Origin: Pseudomonadota bacterium
GTDB taxonomy: Bacteria > Pseudomonadota > Gammaproteobacteria > Xanthomonadales > Xanthomonadaceae
Direction of reading: 5' to 3'
Assembly: GCA_023390905.1 (NCBI GenBank)
Contig: JAEWBY010000090.1
Coordinates: forward strand, 1-64,000
Length of the DNA stretch: 64,000 nt
How positions within the stretch are numbered: position 1 is the first letter of the stretch; each line of letters starts with the position of its first letter. Both the position numbers and the translations under genes were made by a program. The notes under the pieces were generated by a model that had not been told where the DNA came from, did not search any database, and saw only the letters and a list, made by a program, of their open reading frames with translations. This document shows, piece by piece, positions 1 through 7,662 of the stretch.

Positions 1-45
1 GGCGAGCGCGTCAAGGCGGCGGTCGCCCGGGGTGGGGTCGATTAG
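1..45 (+). CDS. C-terminal fragment of an unidentified protein, possibly phosphopantetheine adenylyltransferase (CoaD)
   Basis: Only the last 14 codons and a TAG stop are inside the window (ending ...AVARGGVD). The tail is alanine- and basic-rich. In xanthomonads the gene just upstream of the YfhL-type ferredoxin is often coaD, and the short tail is compatible with the C-terminal helix of that enzyme, but 14 residues are not enough to identify it. The name is inferred from context only. Confidence 0.35.
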   Translation, partial: GERVKAAVARGGVD

Positions 46-199
46 GTGTTCGTCGATGCCAAGTGATCCCGCCGCGCGTGGCCGCCCGGGCGGCCACGCA
101 GCGGACTGAAGATCATCCCGGTCCGCGCCGGGAACCGGCGCCTTCACCGCTCCGCGCTGAAGGCGCTGCCACTCCCGCCGATGCGGGAGGCGAGAAACG

Positions 200-448
200 A
201 TGTCCCTCAAGATCAGCGAACTCTGCGTCAACTGCGATGTCTGCGAGCCCGCCTGTCCCAACGAGGCGATCTCGATGGGCGCGACGATCTACGTGATCGA
301 TCCGGCGCGCTGCACCGAATGCGTCGGCCATCATGACGAACCGCAATGCGCGATCGTGTGCCCGGTCGAGTGCATCGACCCGGATCCGGCGTATCCTGAA
401 ACGCATGATCAACTGCTGGCCAAGTTGCGCCGGCTGCAGGGCGGCTGA
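200..448 (+). CDS. yfhL: YfhL-family 2[4Fe-4S] ferredoxin
   Basis: Small ferredoxin of 82 residues, the usual length for the YfhL family, acting as a cytoplasmic low-potential electron carrier. Two cysteine clusters are visible: CxxCxxCxxxCP at residues 9-20, and CxxC with an eight-residue insert followed by CxxxCP at residues 38-55. The longer loop between the second and third cysteine of cluster II is typical of the Alvin/YfhL type, which has two clusters of very different potential. A further Cys lies at 58. GGGAGG sits about a dozen bases before the ATG. Its redox partner is not evident from the neighbours. Confidence in the family is high. Confidence 0.93.
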   Translation: MSLKISELCVNCDVCEPACPNEAISMGATIYVIDPARCTECVGHHDEPQCAIVCPVECIDPDPAYPETHDQLLAKLRRLQGG

Positions 449-483
449 TTGTCCACGCCGGCCCGCTCTACGCAGGAGACGTC

Positions 484-2247
484 GTGATATCCCGTAAATT
501 CGCCGCCGTACTGTTCAGCGTCGCGCTGTTCGTTCCTTCCTTCGTTTTCGCCAACGATGCGGCCGATCGGCCCGCCGCCGGGCCAACCCGTGCGACGCAT
601 CCCCCGGGCGCGGCGATCGCCAGCGCACACAGCCTGGCCACCGAGGCCGGCTTTGAAATCCTGCACGCGGGCGGCAACGCGTTCGATGCCGCCGTGGCGG
701 TGTCGTCGGTGTTGTCGGTCGTTGAACCCATCAGCTCGGGACTGGGCGGCGGCGGGTTCTTCCTGCTGCATGACGCGCGCACGGGCAAGGACACCTTCAT
801 CGACGCGCGCGAAACCGCGCCGGCCGCGGCCACGCCGCAGGCCTATCTGCTCGCCGATGGCGAATTCAACCGCGATCGCGCCGAGAACGGCCCGTGGGCG
901 GCCGGCATCCCGGGGCTTCCCGCCGCCCTGGTCCATCTGGCCTCGAATTACGGCAAGCTGCCGCTGAAGACGTCGCTTGCACCAGCCATCCGCATCGCCC
1001 GCGACGGCTTCCCGGTCTATGGCCGTTTCGCACGCGGCTATGCCTCGCGTCGCGAAGTGATGGAGCGCTATCCGGGCACGCGCGCGGTGTTTCTCGCCGG
1101 CGGCGGCGCACCGAAGGAAGGCGAACTGTTCCGCCAGCCGGATCTCGCGCGCACGCTGACCCTGCTGGCCGAACGCGGCCACGACGGGTTCTATCGGGGC
1201 GATGTGGCGAAGAAGCTGCTCAAGGGCGTGCGCGACGAAGGCGGGCGCTGGACTGCCGAAGAACTGGCCGCCTACCGCGTGCGTGAGCGCGAGCCGCTGA
1301 GGTTCGACTATCGCGGCTGGCGCATCACCACCGCGCCGCCGCCGTCGTCCGGTGGCGTGGCCGTGGCGCAGATGCTGCAGATCCTGGAAGGCTGGGATCT
1401 GGCCAGCCTCGACGAACCGCATCGCACGCATCTGGTGGTCGAATCGATGCGCCGCGCGTTCCGCGATCGCACGTTCTATCTGGGCGATCCGGATTTCGTC
1501 CATATCCCGATGAAGACGCTGACGAGTCCGGAATACGCTGCCGGCCTGCGCGCCACCATCCACCCGGACAAGGCGACGCCCAGTGATCAACTCTCCGGCC
1601 AGCCGACGCCGCTGGAGGATGACGAAACCACGCACTTCTCCATTATCGATGGTGAAGGCAACCGCGTATCAGCCACGCAGACGGTCAACCTGCTGTTCGG
1701 CTCGGGGCTGATTCCGCCGGGCACGGGCGTGCTGCTCAACAACGAGATGGACGATTTCGCGCTCAAGCCGGGCACGCCCAATGCCTTCGGCGTGATGGGC
1801 TTCGATGCCAACGCGCCCCGGCCGGGCAAGCGCATGCTGAGCTCGATGACGCCCAGCTTCATGGAATCCGATGACAAGATCGCCGTGCTCGGCACACCGG
1901 GCGGCAGCCGCATCATCACCATGGTGCTGCTCGGCATGCTCGGTTATGACCAGGGCCTGGGCGCGCAGCAGGTCGCCGCGCTGCCGCGTTATCACCACCA
2001 ATGGTTGCCCGACGTCATCTCCGCCGAATCCGGTGCGTTCAGCGCCGACGTCGCCGCCGCATTGCGGAGGATGGGCCATCAGGTCGATCTGCCCGGCGAC
2101 ACGGCGGCGGGCGGCCGCGGCTCCAGCCATGTCTGGGGCAACATGCAGACGGTGGAGTGGGATCGCCGGACCAACACGCTCAGCGGCGGCGCCGACCCGC
2201 GCAATCCGGTCGGCAAGGCCACGGTCGAACTCAAGGCATCGCCATGA
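484..2247 (+). CDS. ggt: gamma-glutamyltransferase, periplasmic proenzyme
   Basis: Gamma-glutamyltranspeptidase of 587 residues, the normal size for the Ntn-hydrolase proenzyme that self-cleaves into large and small subunits. It hydrolyses or transfers the gamma-glutamyl group of glutathione and related compounds in the periplasm. A signal peptide covers roughly residues 1-23 (hydrophobic core, then FVFAND). The autoprocessing site and nucleophile is the second threonine of ETTHFS, about Thr383, followed by the expected SATQTVN stretch. The oxyanion and substrate-binding segment ending in MLSSMTPS and the GTPGGSRI motif are present. Translation starts at GTG. The stop overlaps the start of the next gene in an ATGA, so the two are probably translated together. 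Confidence 0.95.
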   Translation: MISRKFAAVLFSVALFVPSFVFANDAADRPAAGPTRATHPPGAAIASAHSLATEAGFEILHAGGNAFDAAVAVSSVLSVVEPISSGLGGGGFFLLHDARTGKDTFIDARETAPAAATPQAYLLADGEFNRDRAENGPWAAGIPGLPAALVHLASNYGKLPLKTSLAPAIRIARDGFPVYGRFARGYASRREVMERYPGTRAVFLAGGGAPKEGELFRQPDLARTLTLLAERGHDGFYRGDVAKKLLKGVRDEGGRWTAEELAAYRVREREPLRFDYRGWRITTAPPPSSGGVAVAQMLQILEGWDLASLDEPHRTHLVVESMRRAFRDRTFYLGDPDFVHIPMKTLTSPEYAAGLRATIHPDKATPSDQLSGQPTPLEDDETTHFSIIDGEGNRVSATQTVNLLFGSGLIPPGTGVLLNNEMDDFALKPGTPNAFGVMGFDANAPRPGKRMLSSMTPSFMESDDKIAVLGTPGGSRIITMVLLGMLGYDQGLGAQQVAALPRYHHQWLPDVISAESGAFSADVAAALRRMGHQVDLPGDTAAGGRGSSHVWGNMQTVEWDRRTNTLSGGADPRNPVGKATVELKASP

Positions 2248-3134
2248 AACTCTGGTCCCTGCTCGGCAATTCGCAGAAGCTCGATGGCGGCGCGATGTTC
2301 GGCAACGCGCCGCGCGCGATGTGGTCCAGATGGCTCGCGCCGGACGAGCAGAACCGCGTGCCGCTGGCCTGCCGTGCGCTGCTCGCCACGCCAATCAACG
2401 GCAAGACCGTGCTGTTCGAAACCGGCATCGGGGCGTTCTTCGACCCGAAGATGCGCGAACGCTTCGGCGTGCAGGAAGATCGCCACGTGCTGCTCGATTC
2501 GCTGGCCGATGCCGGTTTCAGCCATGAAGACATCGACGTGGTGGTGCTCAGCCATCTGCACTTCGATCACGCCGGTGGCCTGCTTGCGCCCTGGCGCGAG
2601 GGCGCCGCACCGGAACTGCTGTTCCCGAAGGCGACCTTCGTCGTCGGCCGTGATCACTGGCGGCGCGCACTGAATCCGCATCCGCGCGATCGCGCCAGTT
2701 TCATTCCCGAATTGCAGGGCTTGCTCGAGGCGAGCGGACGACTGGAACTGGTCGATGGGGCGCATTCGCCCGCGCTGGGAGAGGCCGTGCGTTTCAGTTT
2801 CAGCGATGGCCACACACCCGGCCTGATGCTGGCCGAAATCCTCGGCCCCGAGCGCGTCGATGATCGGCCGCATGGCGGCGTGGTGTTCTGCGCCGATCTG
2901 ATCCCGGGCCGATCGTGGGTGCATGTGCCGATCACGATGGGTTATGACCGCAACGCCGAGTTGCTCATCGACGAGAAGCGCACCTTCCTCGAAGACAAAC
3001 TGGCGCGCAACGTGCATCTGTTCTTCACCCATGATTCGGACTGCGCGATTGCCAAAGTGACGCGCGATGACAAGGGCCGCTTCGGCGTCAGCCACGAACT
3101 GCCGGAACTGCGTGCGCGCAGCCTCGCCGCCTGA
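2244..3134 (+). CDS. metallo-beta-lactamase-fold hydrolase
   Basis: Protein of 296 residues with the metallo-beta-lactamase fold. The zinc motif HxHxDH is complete (SHLHFDHAGG, His104, His106, Asp108, His109). Further ligands are likely the His in SDGHTPG, the Asp in CADLI and the His in FTHD. No signal peptide is seen, so it is probably cytosolic. The start chosen is the ATG that overlaps the ggt stop (ATGA). Longer in-frame extensions lie inside ggt and are rejected. The substrate is unknown. Coupling to gamma-glutamyltransferase makes a role in thiol or glutathione-derived ester turnover possible, but this is inference only; lactonase-type activity is an alternative. Confidence 0.85.
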   Translation: MKLWSLLGNSQKLDGGAMFGNAPRAMWSRWLAPDEQNRVPLACRALLATPINGKTVLFETGIGAFFDPKMRERFGVQEDRHVLLDSLADAGFSHEDIDVVVLSHLHFDHAGGLLAPWREGAAPELLFPKATFVVGRDHWRRALNPHPRDRASFIPELQGLLEASGRLELVDGAHSPALGEAVRFSFSDGHTPGLMLAEILGPERVDDRPHGGVVFCADLIPGRSWVHVPITMGYDRNAELLIDEKRTFLEDKLARNVHLFFTHDSDCAIAKVTRDDKGRFGVSHELPELRARSLAA

Positions 3135-3231
3135 GCGCGGCGGCCGCTTACAGACCATCGCAGCCATTTCCGACGCCTGATCACGGCCTGGCCCGACGGC
3201 GAGGGCATGCTCCGATGGCGATGCTGCGTGC

Positions 3232-3744
3232 ATGGCCACCGACACATCCCGCCGCGCAGCCACGCGCGGCATCCACTTCATCATCATCGAGACTGCCAGC
3301 GGCATTCCCTGGCTGGACGATCTGCGTTGCGCGCGCGCCGTCACGGCTGAACTCGTGCAATGCGAACAACAAGGCCTGATCGAATCGCTGGCCTGGGTCG
3401 TGTTGCCGCGGCAGACATTGTGGCTGCTCCGCCAGCGCGACGCCTGCCTCAACGCCTGCATGGCACTGTTCAAGGAGCGCAGCGCCCGCGCCGTGCAATG
3501 CGCGGCCGGTCGCAGCGGACGCGTATGGGTGGCCGGTTACCGCGATCGCGCCATCACGCTAGAAGACGCACCGTCGCTTGCCCGTGATCTGGTGTCGATG
3601 CCGCTGCGCGAAGGACTTGCCGAGCGGCTCGAACAGTATCCGCACTGGTTCTGCCGCTGGACCACGGCGCACACAACCGAATTGCACGCCGAATCCGACA
3701 CGCCGGTGCAGAATTCTCCGACGCCGGGGCGCGTGGAGCACTGA
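3232..3744 (+). CDS. degenerate REP-associated tyrosine transposase (RAYT)-like protein lacking catalytic residues
   Basis: This 170-residue protein follows the scaffold of RAYT/TnpA-REP (Y1 transposase) proteins: an N-terminal strand HFIIIET, a segment AWVVLP, a segment ARAVQ...RVWVAGYRDRAI, and the characteristic end LREGLAERLEQYPHWFCRW. In active members AWVVLP is followed by a metal-binding HxH. Here that position reads RQTLW (residues 60-64). The catalytic Tyr of the ARYIVANP-type motif is Asp119 (ARDLVSMP). All three catalytic side chains are therefore missing although the frame is open. It may be a domesticated DNA-binding protein or a decaying relic. A 7-bp tandem repeat lies just downstream. 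The family assignment rests on motif memory, not on a search. Confidence 0.6.
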   Translation: MATDTSRRAATRGIHFIIIETASGIPWLDDLRCARAVTAELVQCEQQGLIESLAWVVLPRQTLWLLRQRDACLNACMALFKERSARAVQCAAGRSGRVWVAGYRDRAITLEDAPSLARDLVSMPLREGLAERLEQYPHWFCRWTTAHTTELHAESDTPVQNSPTPGRVEH

Positions 3745-3791
3745 CTGCGATGGCTGATGGTGACCGGCACACTGGTTGCGCGTTCGGTTGT

Positions 3792-3889
3792 CGGGATTCG
3801 GAAATCGGGAAGCGGCAAGCGGCAAGCGGCAAGCGGCAAGCGGCAAGCGGGAAGCAGGAGACGGGAAACGGGAAACGGGAGACGGCTGG
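3792..3889 (+). repeat. tandem 7-bp repeat array (CGGCAAG / CGGGAAA type)
   Basis: Thirteen consecutive in-phase heptamers run from 3792 to 3882, with a diverged fourteenth. The consensus is CGGGAAN: one CGGGATT, CGGAAAT and CGGGAAG, five identical CGGCAAG (3813-3847), then CGGGAAG, CAGGAGA, two CGGGAAA and CGGGAGA. The same heptamer family appears in two other intergenic regions of this window, near 12978-13124 and 32223-32430. Confidence 0.9.
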
Positions 3890-4399
3890 GCCGGGTGCCT
3901 GTAGCGGAAGCAGGCAGGAAGTGGCGAGCCGGGAGTGGTCGGGGAAAAGCGGGGAGCGTGAGGGGAAGCGTCAGTGGGGAGGCTGCGCCAAGGCGTCGTG
4001 CACGGAGCGCGTGAGTGCGGGGCAGGGGAGGTCCCATTCGCACGAGCGAAGGCCACCCCGAGGTGTTTGGCGGGAGCGGCGGGTGCGGGGAACAATCGGT
4101 GGTGCGCAAACCTCGTGGCGCCCACGGTTGGCACCGCGTCGCTCCCGCCTTCAAGGGGGAGAAGCTTCCATCCAGCCCCAGCCGGGAGCGTGGTGATGGC
4201 GGACGCGGATGCACGCGCAACCGAGCCGCGACGCATCGCATTGCAGGAGGGCTCCAGCGCCGACGGTCCCAACGGGTGGCTGACGCGCGCGGGCGCATTC
4301 GCGTCGATTCGCCACACGCGCAAGTTGCAGCCTGCATCGCACGTGCGCGCGGGTCAGTCATCGCGGCGTGGTGAATCCGAGAATCCGCTCCGCCCCGCT
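3890..4399. other. non-coding intergenic stretch
   Basis: About 510 bases between the heptamer array and the end of upp. Several frames stay open here because of the high GC content, but none has a ribosome-binding site, a recognisable domain or protein-like composition. Translations are Pro/Arg/Ala-rich in every frame. No convincing terminator, tRNA or mobile element is visible. Confidence 0.55.
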
Positions 4400-5032
4400 T
4401 CAATCCACCCGCGTCCCGAAGATCCGATCACCGGCATCGCCCAGGCCCGGCAGGATGTAGCCCTTTTCGTTGAGGCGCTGATCAATGGCGGCCGTATACA
4501 CCTCCACGTCAGGATGCGCCGCTTCCAGTGCGGCCAGTCCTTCCGGGGCGGCGACGAGGAAGATGCCGCGGATGCGACGGCAGCCGGCGCGCTTGAGCAT
4601 GTCGATGGTGGCGATGAGGGTGCCGCCGGTGGCGAGCATCGGATCGAGGATGAGTGCGTCGCGTTCATCCAGCCTGCCGGTCAGGCGCTCGAAATAGGGC
4701 ACCGGCTGCAGCGTTTCTTCATCGCGCTGCAGGCCGACCACGCTGACTTTCGCGGCCGGGATCAGCGCCAGCACGCCGGGCAGCATGCCGAGCCCGGCGC
4801 GCAGGATGGGCACCAGCGTGATCTTGGCGCCGGCGATGCGCCGCACCTGCACCTCACCGGCCCAGCCCGGCATGGTGGCCGGCTCGGTTTCCAGATTGGC
4901 GGTGGCCTCGTAGGCGAGCAGCGTGCCCAGTTCGGTCACCAGCTCGCGGAAGCCTTTGGTGCTGAGTGATGCATCGCGCAGCAGGCCGATCTTGTGCTGG
5001 ACCAGCGGATGCAGGACTTCGACGACTTTCAT
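4400..5032 (-). CDS. upp: uracil phosphoribosyltransferase
   Basis: UPRTase converts uracil and PRPP to UMP plus pyrophosphate, the pyrimidine salvage step in the cytosol. The 210 residues match the family length. The start MKVVEVLHPL is the typical Upp N-terminus. PILRAGLGM (uracil PRTase signature) and the PRPP loop LILDPMLATGGT are intact, and the C-terminal GDAGDRIFGT segment binds uracil. An upstream in-frame ATG would add 20 unlikely residues and is rejected. The gene stands alone, with the TonB receptor gene downstream of its promoter region transcribed on the same strand. Confidence 0.97.
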   Translation of the reverse strand: MKVVEVLHPLVQHKIGLLRDASLSTKGFRELVTELGTLLAYEATANLETEPATMPGWAGEVQVRRIAGAKITLVPILRAGLGMLPGVLALIPAAKVSVVGLQRDEETLQPVPYFERLTGRLDERDALILDPMLATGGTLIATIDMLKRAGCRRIRGIFLVAAPEGLAALEAAHPDVEVYTAAIDQRLNEKGYILPGLGDAGDRIFGTRVD

Positions 5033-5109
5033 GGACGGCTCCCGGATGGATGCAGAAAGTCTGCAACAAATCACCGGGCCGGTGTAGCGCATGCTGGGTT
5101 TCCCGAACA

Positions 5110-5160
5110 GGAAGCCGGTTGCACCGGCTCCATGTTCTCCGTTCTGATCGGATCAGAACG
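5110..5160 (-). other. two inverted repeats at the 3' end of the TonB receptor gene
   Basis: CGTTCTGATC (5140-5149) and GATCAGAACG (5151-5160) form a perfect 10-bp dyad with a one-base centre that overlaps the receptor's stop codon. A second hairpin, GGAAGCCGGT/ACCGGCTCC, lies at 5110-5131. Neither is followed by a T-run, so terminator function is uncertain. They could also stabilise the mRNA 3' end. Confidence 0.4.
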
Positions 5161-7477
5161 CCCAGCGCATCACCAGCTGATAGCTCGGTCCGGCCTCTTC
5201 GGTTTCCAGTTCGTATTCATCGAAGTTTCGATCGATCTGATCGGCCTCGTTGTCGAACTTGTTGAAGAACTCGTCCTTGGACGCATCCAGCAGGTTGGCC
5301 GCGGTCAGCCGCACCGAAATCGACTTGCCGAAGCGCTTCTCGACGAACATCTCGAGATCGTCGCCGTACTTGACCGTCACTTCCTCGCCAAGCACGCGGC
5401 TGAACGCATCGCCCTGCTTGCGATAGGTCGCGCCGAAACTCGCGCCCAGCGATGGCAGATCCTGGATGAAGCCGACGTTGTAAACGTTCCGGGCCTGATC
5501 ATTGAACCGGCGCTCGCCCAGGAAATCGGTGACCTTGCTGTCCAGCCACGAATAATTGACGAACACGCCGGTGTTCGGCATCCCGAGCGCGGTGAGCGGC
5601 GTGGACAGATCAAACTCGACGCCGTAGACCTTGCCGTCGCCGACATTGCCGGAGGTGAACAGCCAGCTTTCCGGCGCGAACTCGAAATCGTCCTCGGTGG
5701 CGCCCGGGTTCTCTTCGAGGAACTCCTCCAGATCGTCCTCATAGCTGTCCTGCGCGTCCTCGCTCCATTGCCCGGTGTTGACCAGCTCGATCAGGTTCTT
5801 GACGTCGCGATAGAACACGTTGACGCCGACCACGCCATGCGCGCCGAGACGGCGTTCGAAGCCCAGATCGATGCCGTTGGCCGTCTCCGGTTCGAGTTGC
5901 GGATTGCCGATGTAGTCGTTGTCGCCGAAATCGCCATCGAGCAGCGCCGGAATCAGTTCGTTGAAGTTCGGGCGCTTGATGCTCCGGGCCAGCGACAGGC
6001 TGATGCGGGTCGAATCGGAAACATCCCACTTCAGGTGAAGCGAGGGCAGCAGTTCGTTGTAGTCCTTGCGCGTGGATCCCGCGCCTTCGCCGTCCTCGCT
6101 GTAGCGGATGTCCGAGCGCGTGGTCTCATAGCGCAGGCCCGCTTCCCAGGAGAACCTCTGGCCGCGCCCCGACACCATCACGTAGGGATCCACGCGGGTT
6201 TCCCTGATCCGCGAAGCGATCGTGCCGTCCAGCGCATAGGCGACCGCATCGCCCTCGTCCTCGGCTTCCCACGCATAGTTGGTGTAGGTGATGTCGCGTT
6301 TCTTGCGGCGGGTATCCACGCCGAATTCGAGTTCGGCATCGCCCAGGGCGCGTGCGTGCGACATGCGGAAGCTCGCTTCGTCGTCCCTGGCATCGACCGC
6401 CTGTGCCTCGGCCTCGGACGCATCCCATTCGCCGTTGACGTACTCGTGCTTCTCTTCGCTCTCGGCGCTGTCGTCCTCGAAGCGCGCGTAGTCGAAGTCG
6501 AATTCCGTGCGTCCGCCGGCCATGTCGAAGCGGTATTCGGCGCCGACTCCCCAGTTCTGCTGATCGATCGGGTTCAAGCCCGGCACGCGCGAATCGATGA
6601 CGTCGCCGTCGTCGTATTCGACCTCATGCGATACCTCGGTGACGTCGCGATCGGTCTTGACGAAGAATCCGTCCAGGCTCAGGCGTGCGGTTTCACCGAC
6701 ATCGGCGGTGTAGGAGAGGTTGGCCGAGTAATCGCGGCCATCCTTGACCTCGTTCTGGTCTTCCCAGCTCATCAGTTCGGTCATCGAAGGATCGCTGAAG
6801 CGATCCGAGCGCTTGATCTTGGCGCGGTAGCGATCCTGCACGTTGACGCCGGCCAGGATCCGGCCGCCGAGCGCATCGCCGCTGGTGACCGCGCCGAAGG
6901 TCGGGTTCACTTCACCGTCATCCCAGCGGTTCACGCCCAGCCGCACATAGCTGCCGTCGAACACGTAGGCATCGCGCAGCACGATGTTGATGGTGCCGGC
7001 GATGGCATCGCCGCTGCGATTGGCGCTGTTGCTGCGCAGGATTTCGACATGATCGACCATTTCGGCGGGAATGCGATCGACCCAGAACGAGCGGTCATCG
7101 CCGGCGCCCGGCACCTTCTTGCCGTTGATCAGCACCTGCGTATAGCCGGCGGCCATGCCGCGCATCATCGCGCCGTCGAACTCCATGATGTCCGAACCGA
7201 CGAACGTCACGCCGGGTACGCGCTTGAGCATGTCGCCGACGGTGTTGGGTTCGAAGCGCTGGAAATACTCCAGGTCATACGAGAGCACCGGGTCGATGTC
7301 GTCGGTGCGGTTGCGGTAGGCGATCTCGCCCTGGACCACGATGGCGTCGAGCTGCTTGGGCTCGGTGGCGGATCCATCGGGCGCCTGTTCCTGTGCGGCG
7401 GCGATGAAGCTGGCGGGCAACAGGCCCATGCAGAACAGCGCCTTCGAAAGGCTGGTGGCCAAGGCAGTGCGTTTCAC
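5153..7477 (-). CDS. TonB-dependent outer-membrane receptor, probably for a phosphorylated ligand
   Basis: Outer-membrane beta-barrel receptor of 774 residues from a GTG start chosen because it gives a standard signal peptide (VKRTALATSL, hydrophobic core, cut near AAAQ) preceded by a GGGGA box. An upstream ATG at 7537 would place 20 extra residues before it. After the signal comes the TonB box region (DAIVVQGEI), a plug domain with DMLKRVPGVTF and INGKKVPG around residues 45-150, and a 22-stranded-type barrel rich in Asp/Glu/Tyr/Arg, ending in the expected aromatic terminus MRWAF. It diverges from a phytase gene across a shared operator region, so a phytate or inositol-phosphate type substrate is inferred. 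The family alone does not give the ligand. Confidence 0.9.
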   Translation of the reverse strand: MKRTALATSLSKALFCMGLLPASFIAAAQEQAPDGSATEPKQLDAIVVQGEIAYRNRTDDIDPVLSYDLEYFQRFEPNTVGDMLKRVPGVTFVGSDIMEFDGAMMRGMAAGYTQVLINGKKVPGAGDDRSFWVDRIPAEMVDHVEILRSNSANRSGDAIAGTINIVLRDAYVFDGSYVRLGVNRWDDGEVNPTFGAVTSGDALGGRILAGVNVQDRYRAKIKRSDRFSDPSMTELMSWEDQNEVKDGRDYSANLSYTADVGETARLSLDGFFVKTDRDVTEVSHEVEYDDGDVIDSRVPGLNPIDQQNWGVGAEYRFDMAGGRTEFDFDYARFEDDSAESEEKHEYVNGEWDASEAEAQAVDARDDEASFRMSHARALGDAELEFGVDTRRKKRDITYTNYAWEAEDEGDAVAYALDGTIASRIRETRVDPYVMVSGRGQRFSWEAGLRYETTRSDIRYSEDGEGAGSTRKDYNELLPSLHLKWDVSDSTRISLSLARSIKRPNFNELIPALLDGDFGDNDYIGNPQLEPETANGIDLGFERRLGAHGVVGVNVFYRDVKNLIELVNTGQWSEDAQDSYEDDLEEFLEENPGATEDDFEFAPESWLFTSGNVGDGKVYGVEFDLSTPLTALGMPNTGVFVNYSWLDSKVTDFLGERRFNDQARNVYNVGFIQDLPSLGASFGATYRKQGDAFSRVLGEEVTVKYGDDLEMFVEKRFGKSISVRLTAANLLDASKDEFFNKFDNEADQIDRNFDEYELETEEAGPSYQLVMRWAF

Positions 7478-7537
7478 TGAAGCGTCCCCGTGAAGAAAAA
7501 TCAACGCGCCTTTGTAAGCAGGCCGCATGGCGAACAC

Positions 7538-7612
7538 ATGACAGCCACGTGCACGCGCGATGACAGCGCCGGCATGTCATCACGCGTGCACGCGCTGACA
7601 TGGAAACGTCAC
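7538..7612. promoter_or_regulatory. divergent operator with PhoB-box-like repeats
   Basis: On the minus strand two exact CTGTCAT heptamers (7560-7566 and 7538-7544) lie 22 bp apart, two 11-bp steps as in PhoB boxes. CGTGCAC occupies the intermediate step. On the plus strand ATGTCAT (7574-7580) is followed by the same CGTGCAC at 11 bp. Viewed as a dyad, 17-bp arms (7549-7565 and 7575-7591) match with one mismatch around a 9-bp centre. PhoB binds direct CTGTCAT repeats at 11-bp spacing in enterobacteria. Control of both divergent transcripts by phosphate is inferred, not shown. Confidence 0.6.
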
Positions 7613-7662
7613 ATGACCGCGGCAAGAATTGGCGGTTTGCCGTTGCCAGCCTTGGGGAGTCC

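Noticed and set aside
3792..3889. Possible CRISPR array
   Set aside because: Units are 7 bp and contiguous with no spacers; it is a simple tandem repeat.
3559..4323. A minus-strand frame through the 3.7-4.3 kb gap
   Set aside because: It runs through the heptamer repeat and the RAYT relic, is Pro/Ala/Ser/Arg-rich, and shows no start signal or domain.
4994..7480. An 828-codon plus-strand frame opposite the TonB receptor
   Set aside because: Antisense shadow; the receptor on the other strand has a signal peptide, plug and barrel pattern.
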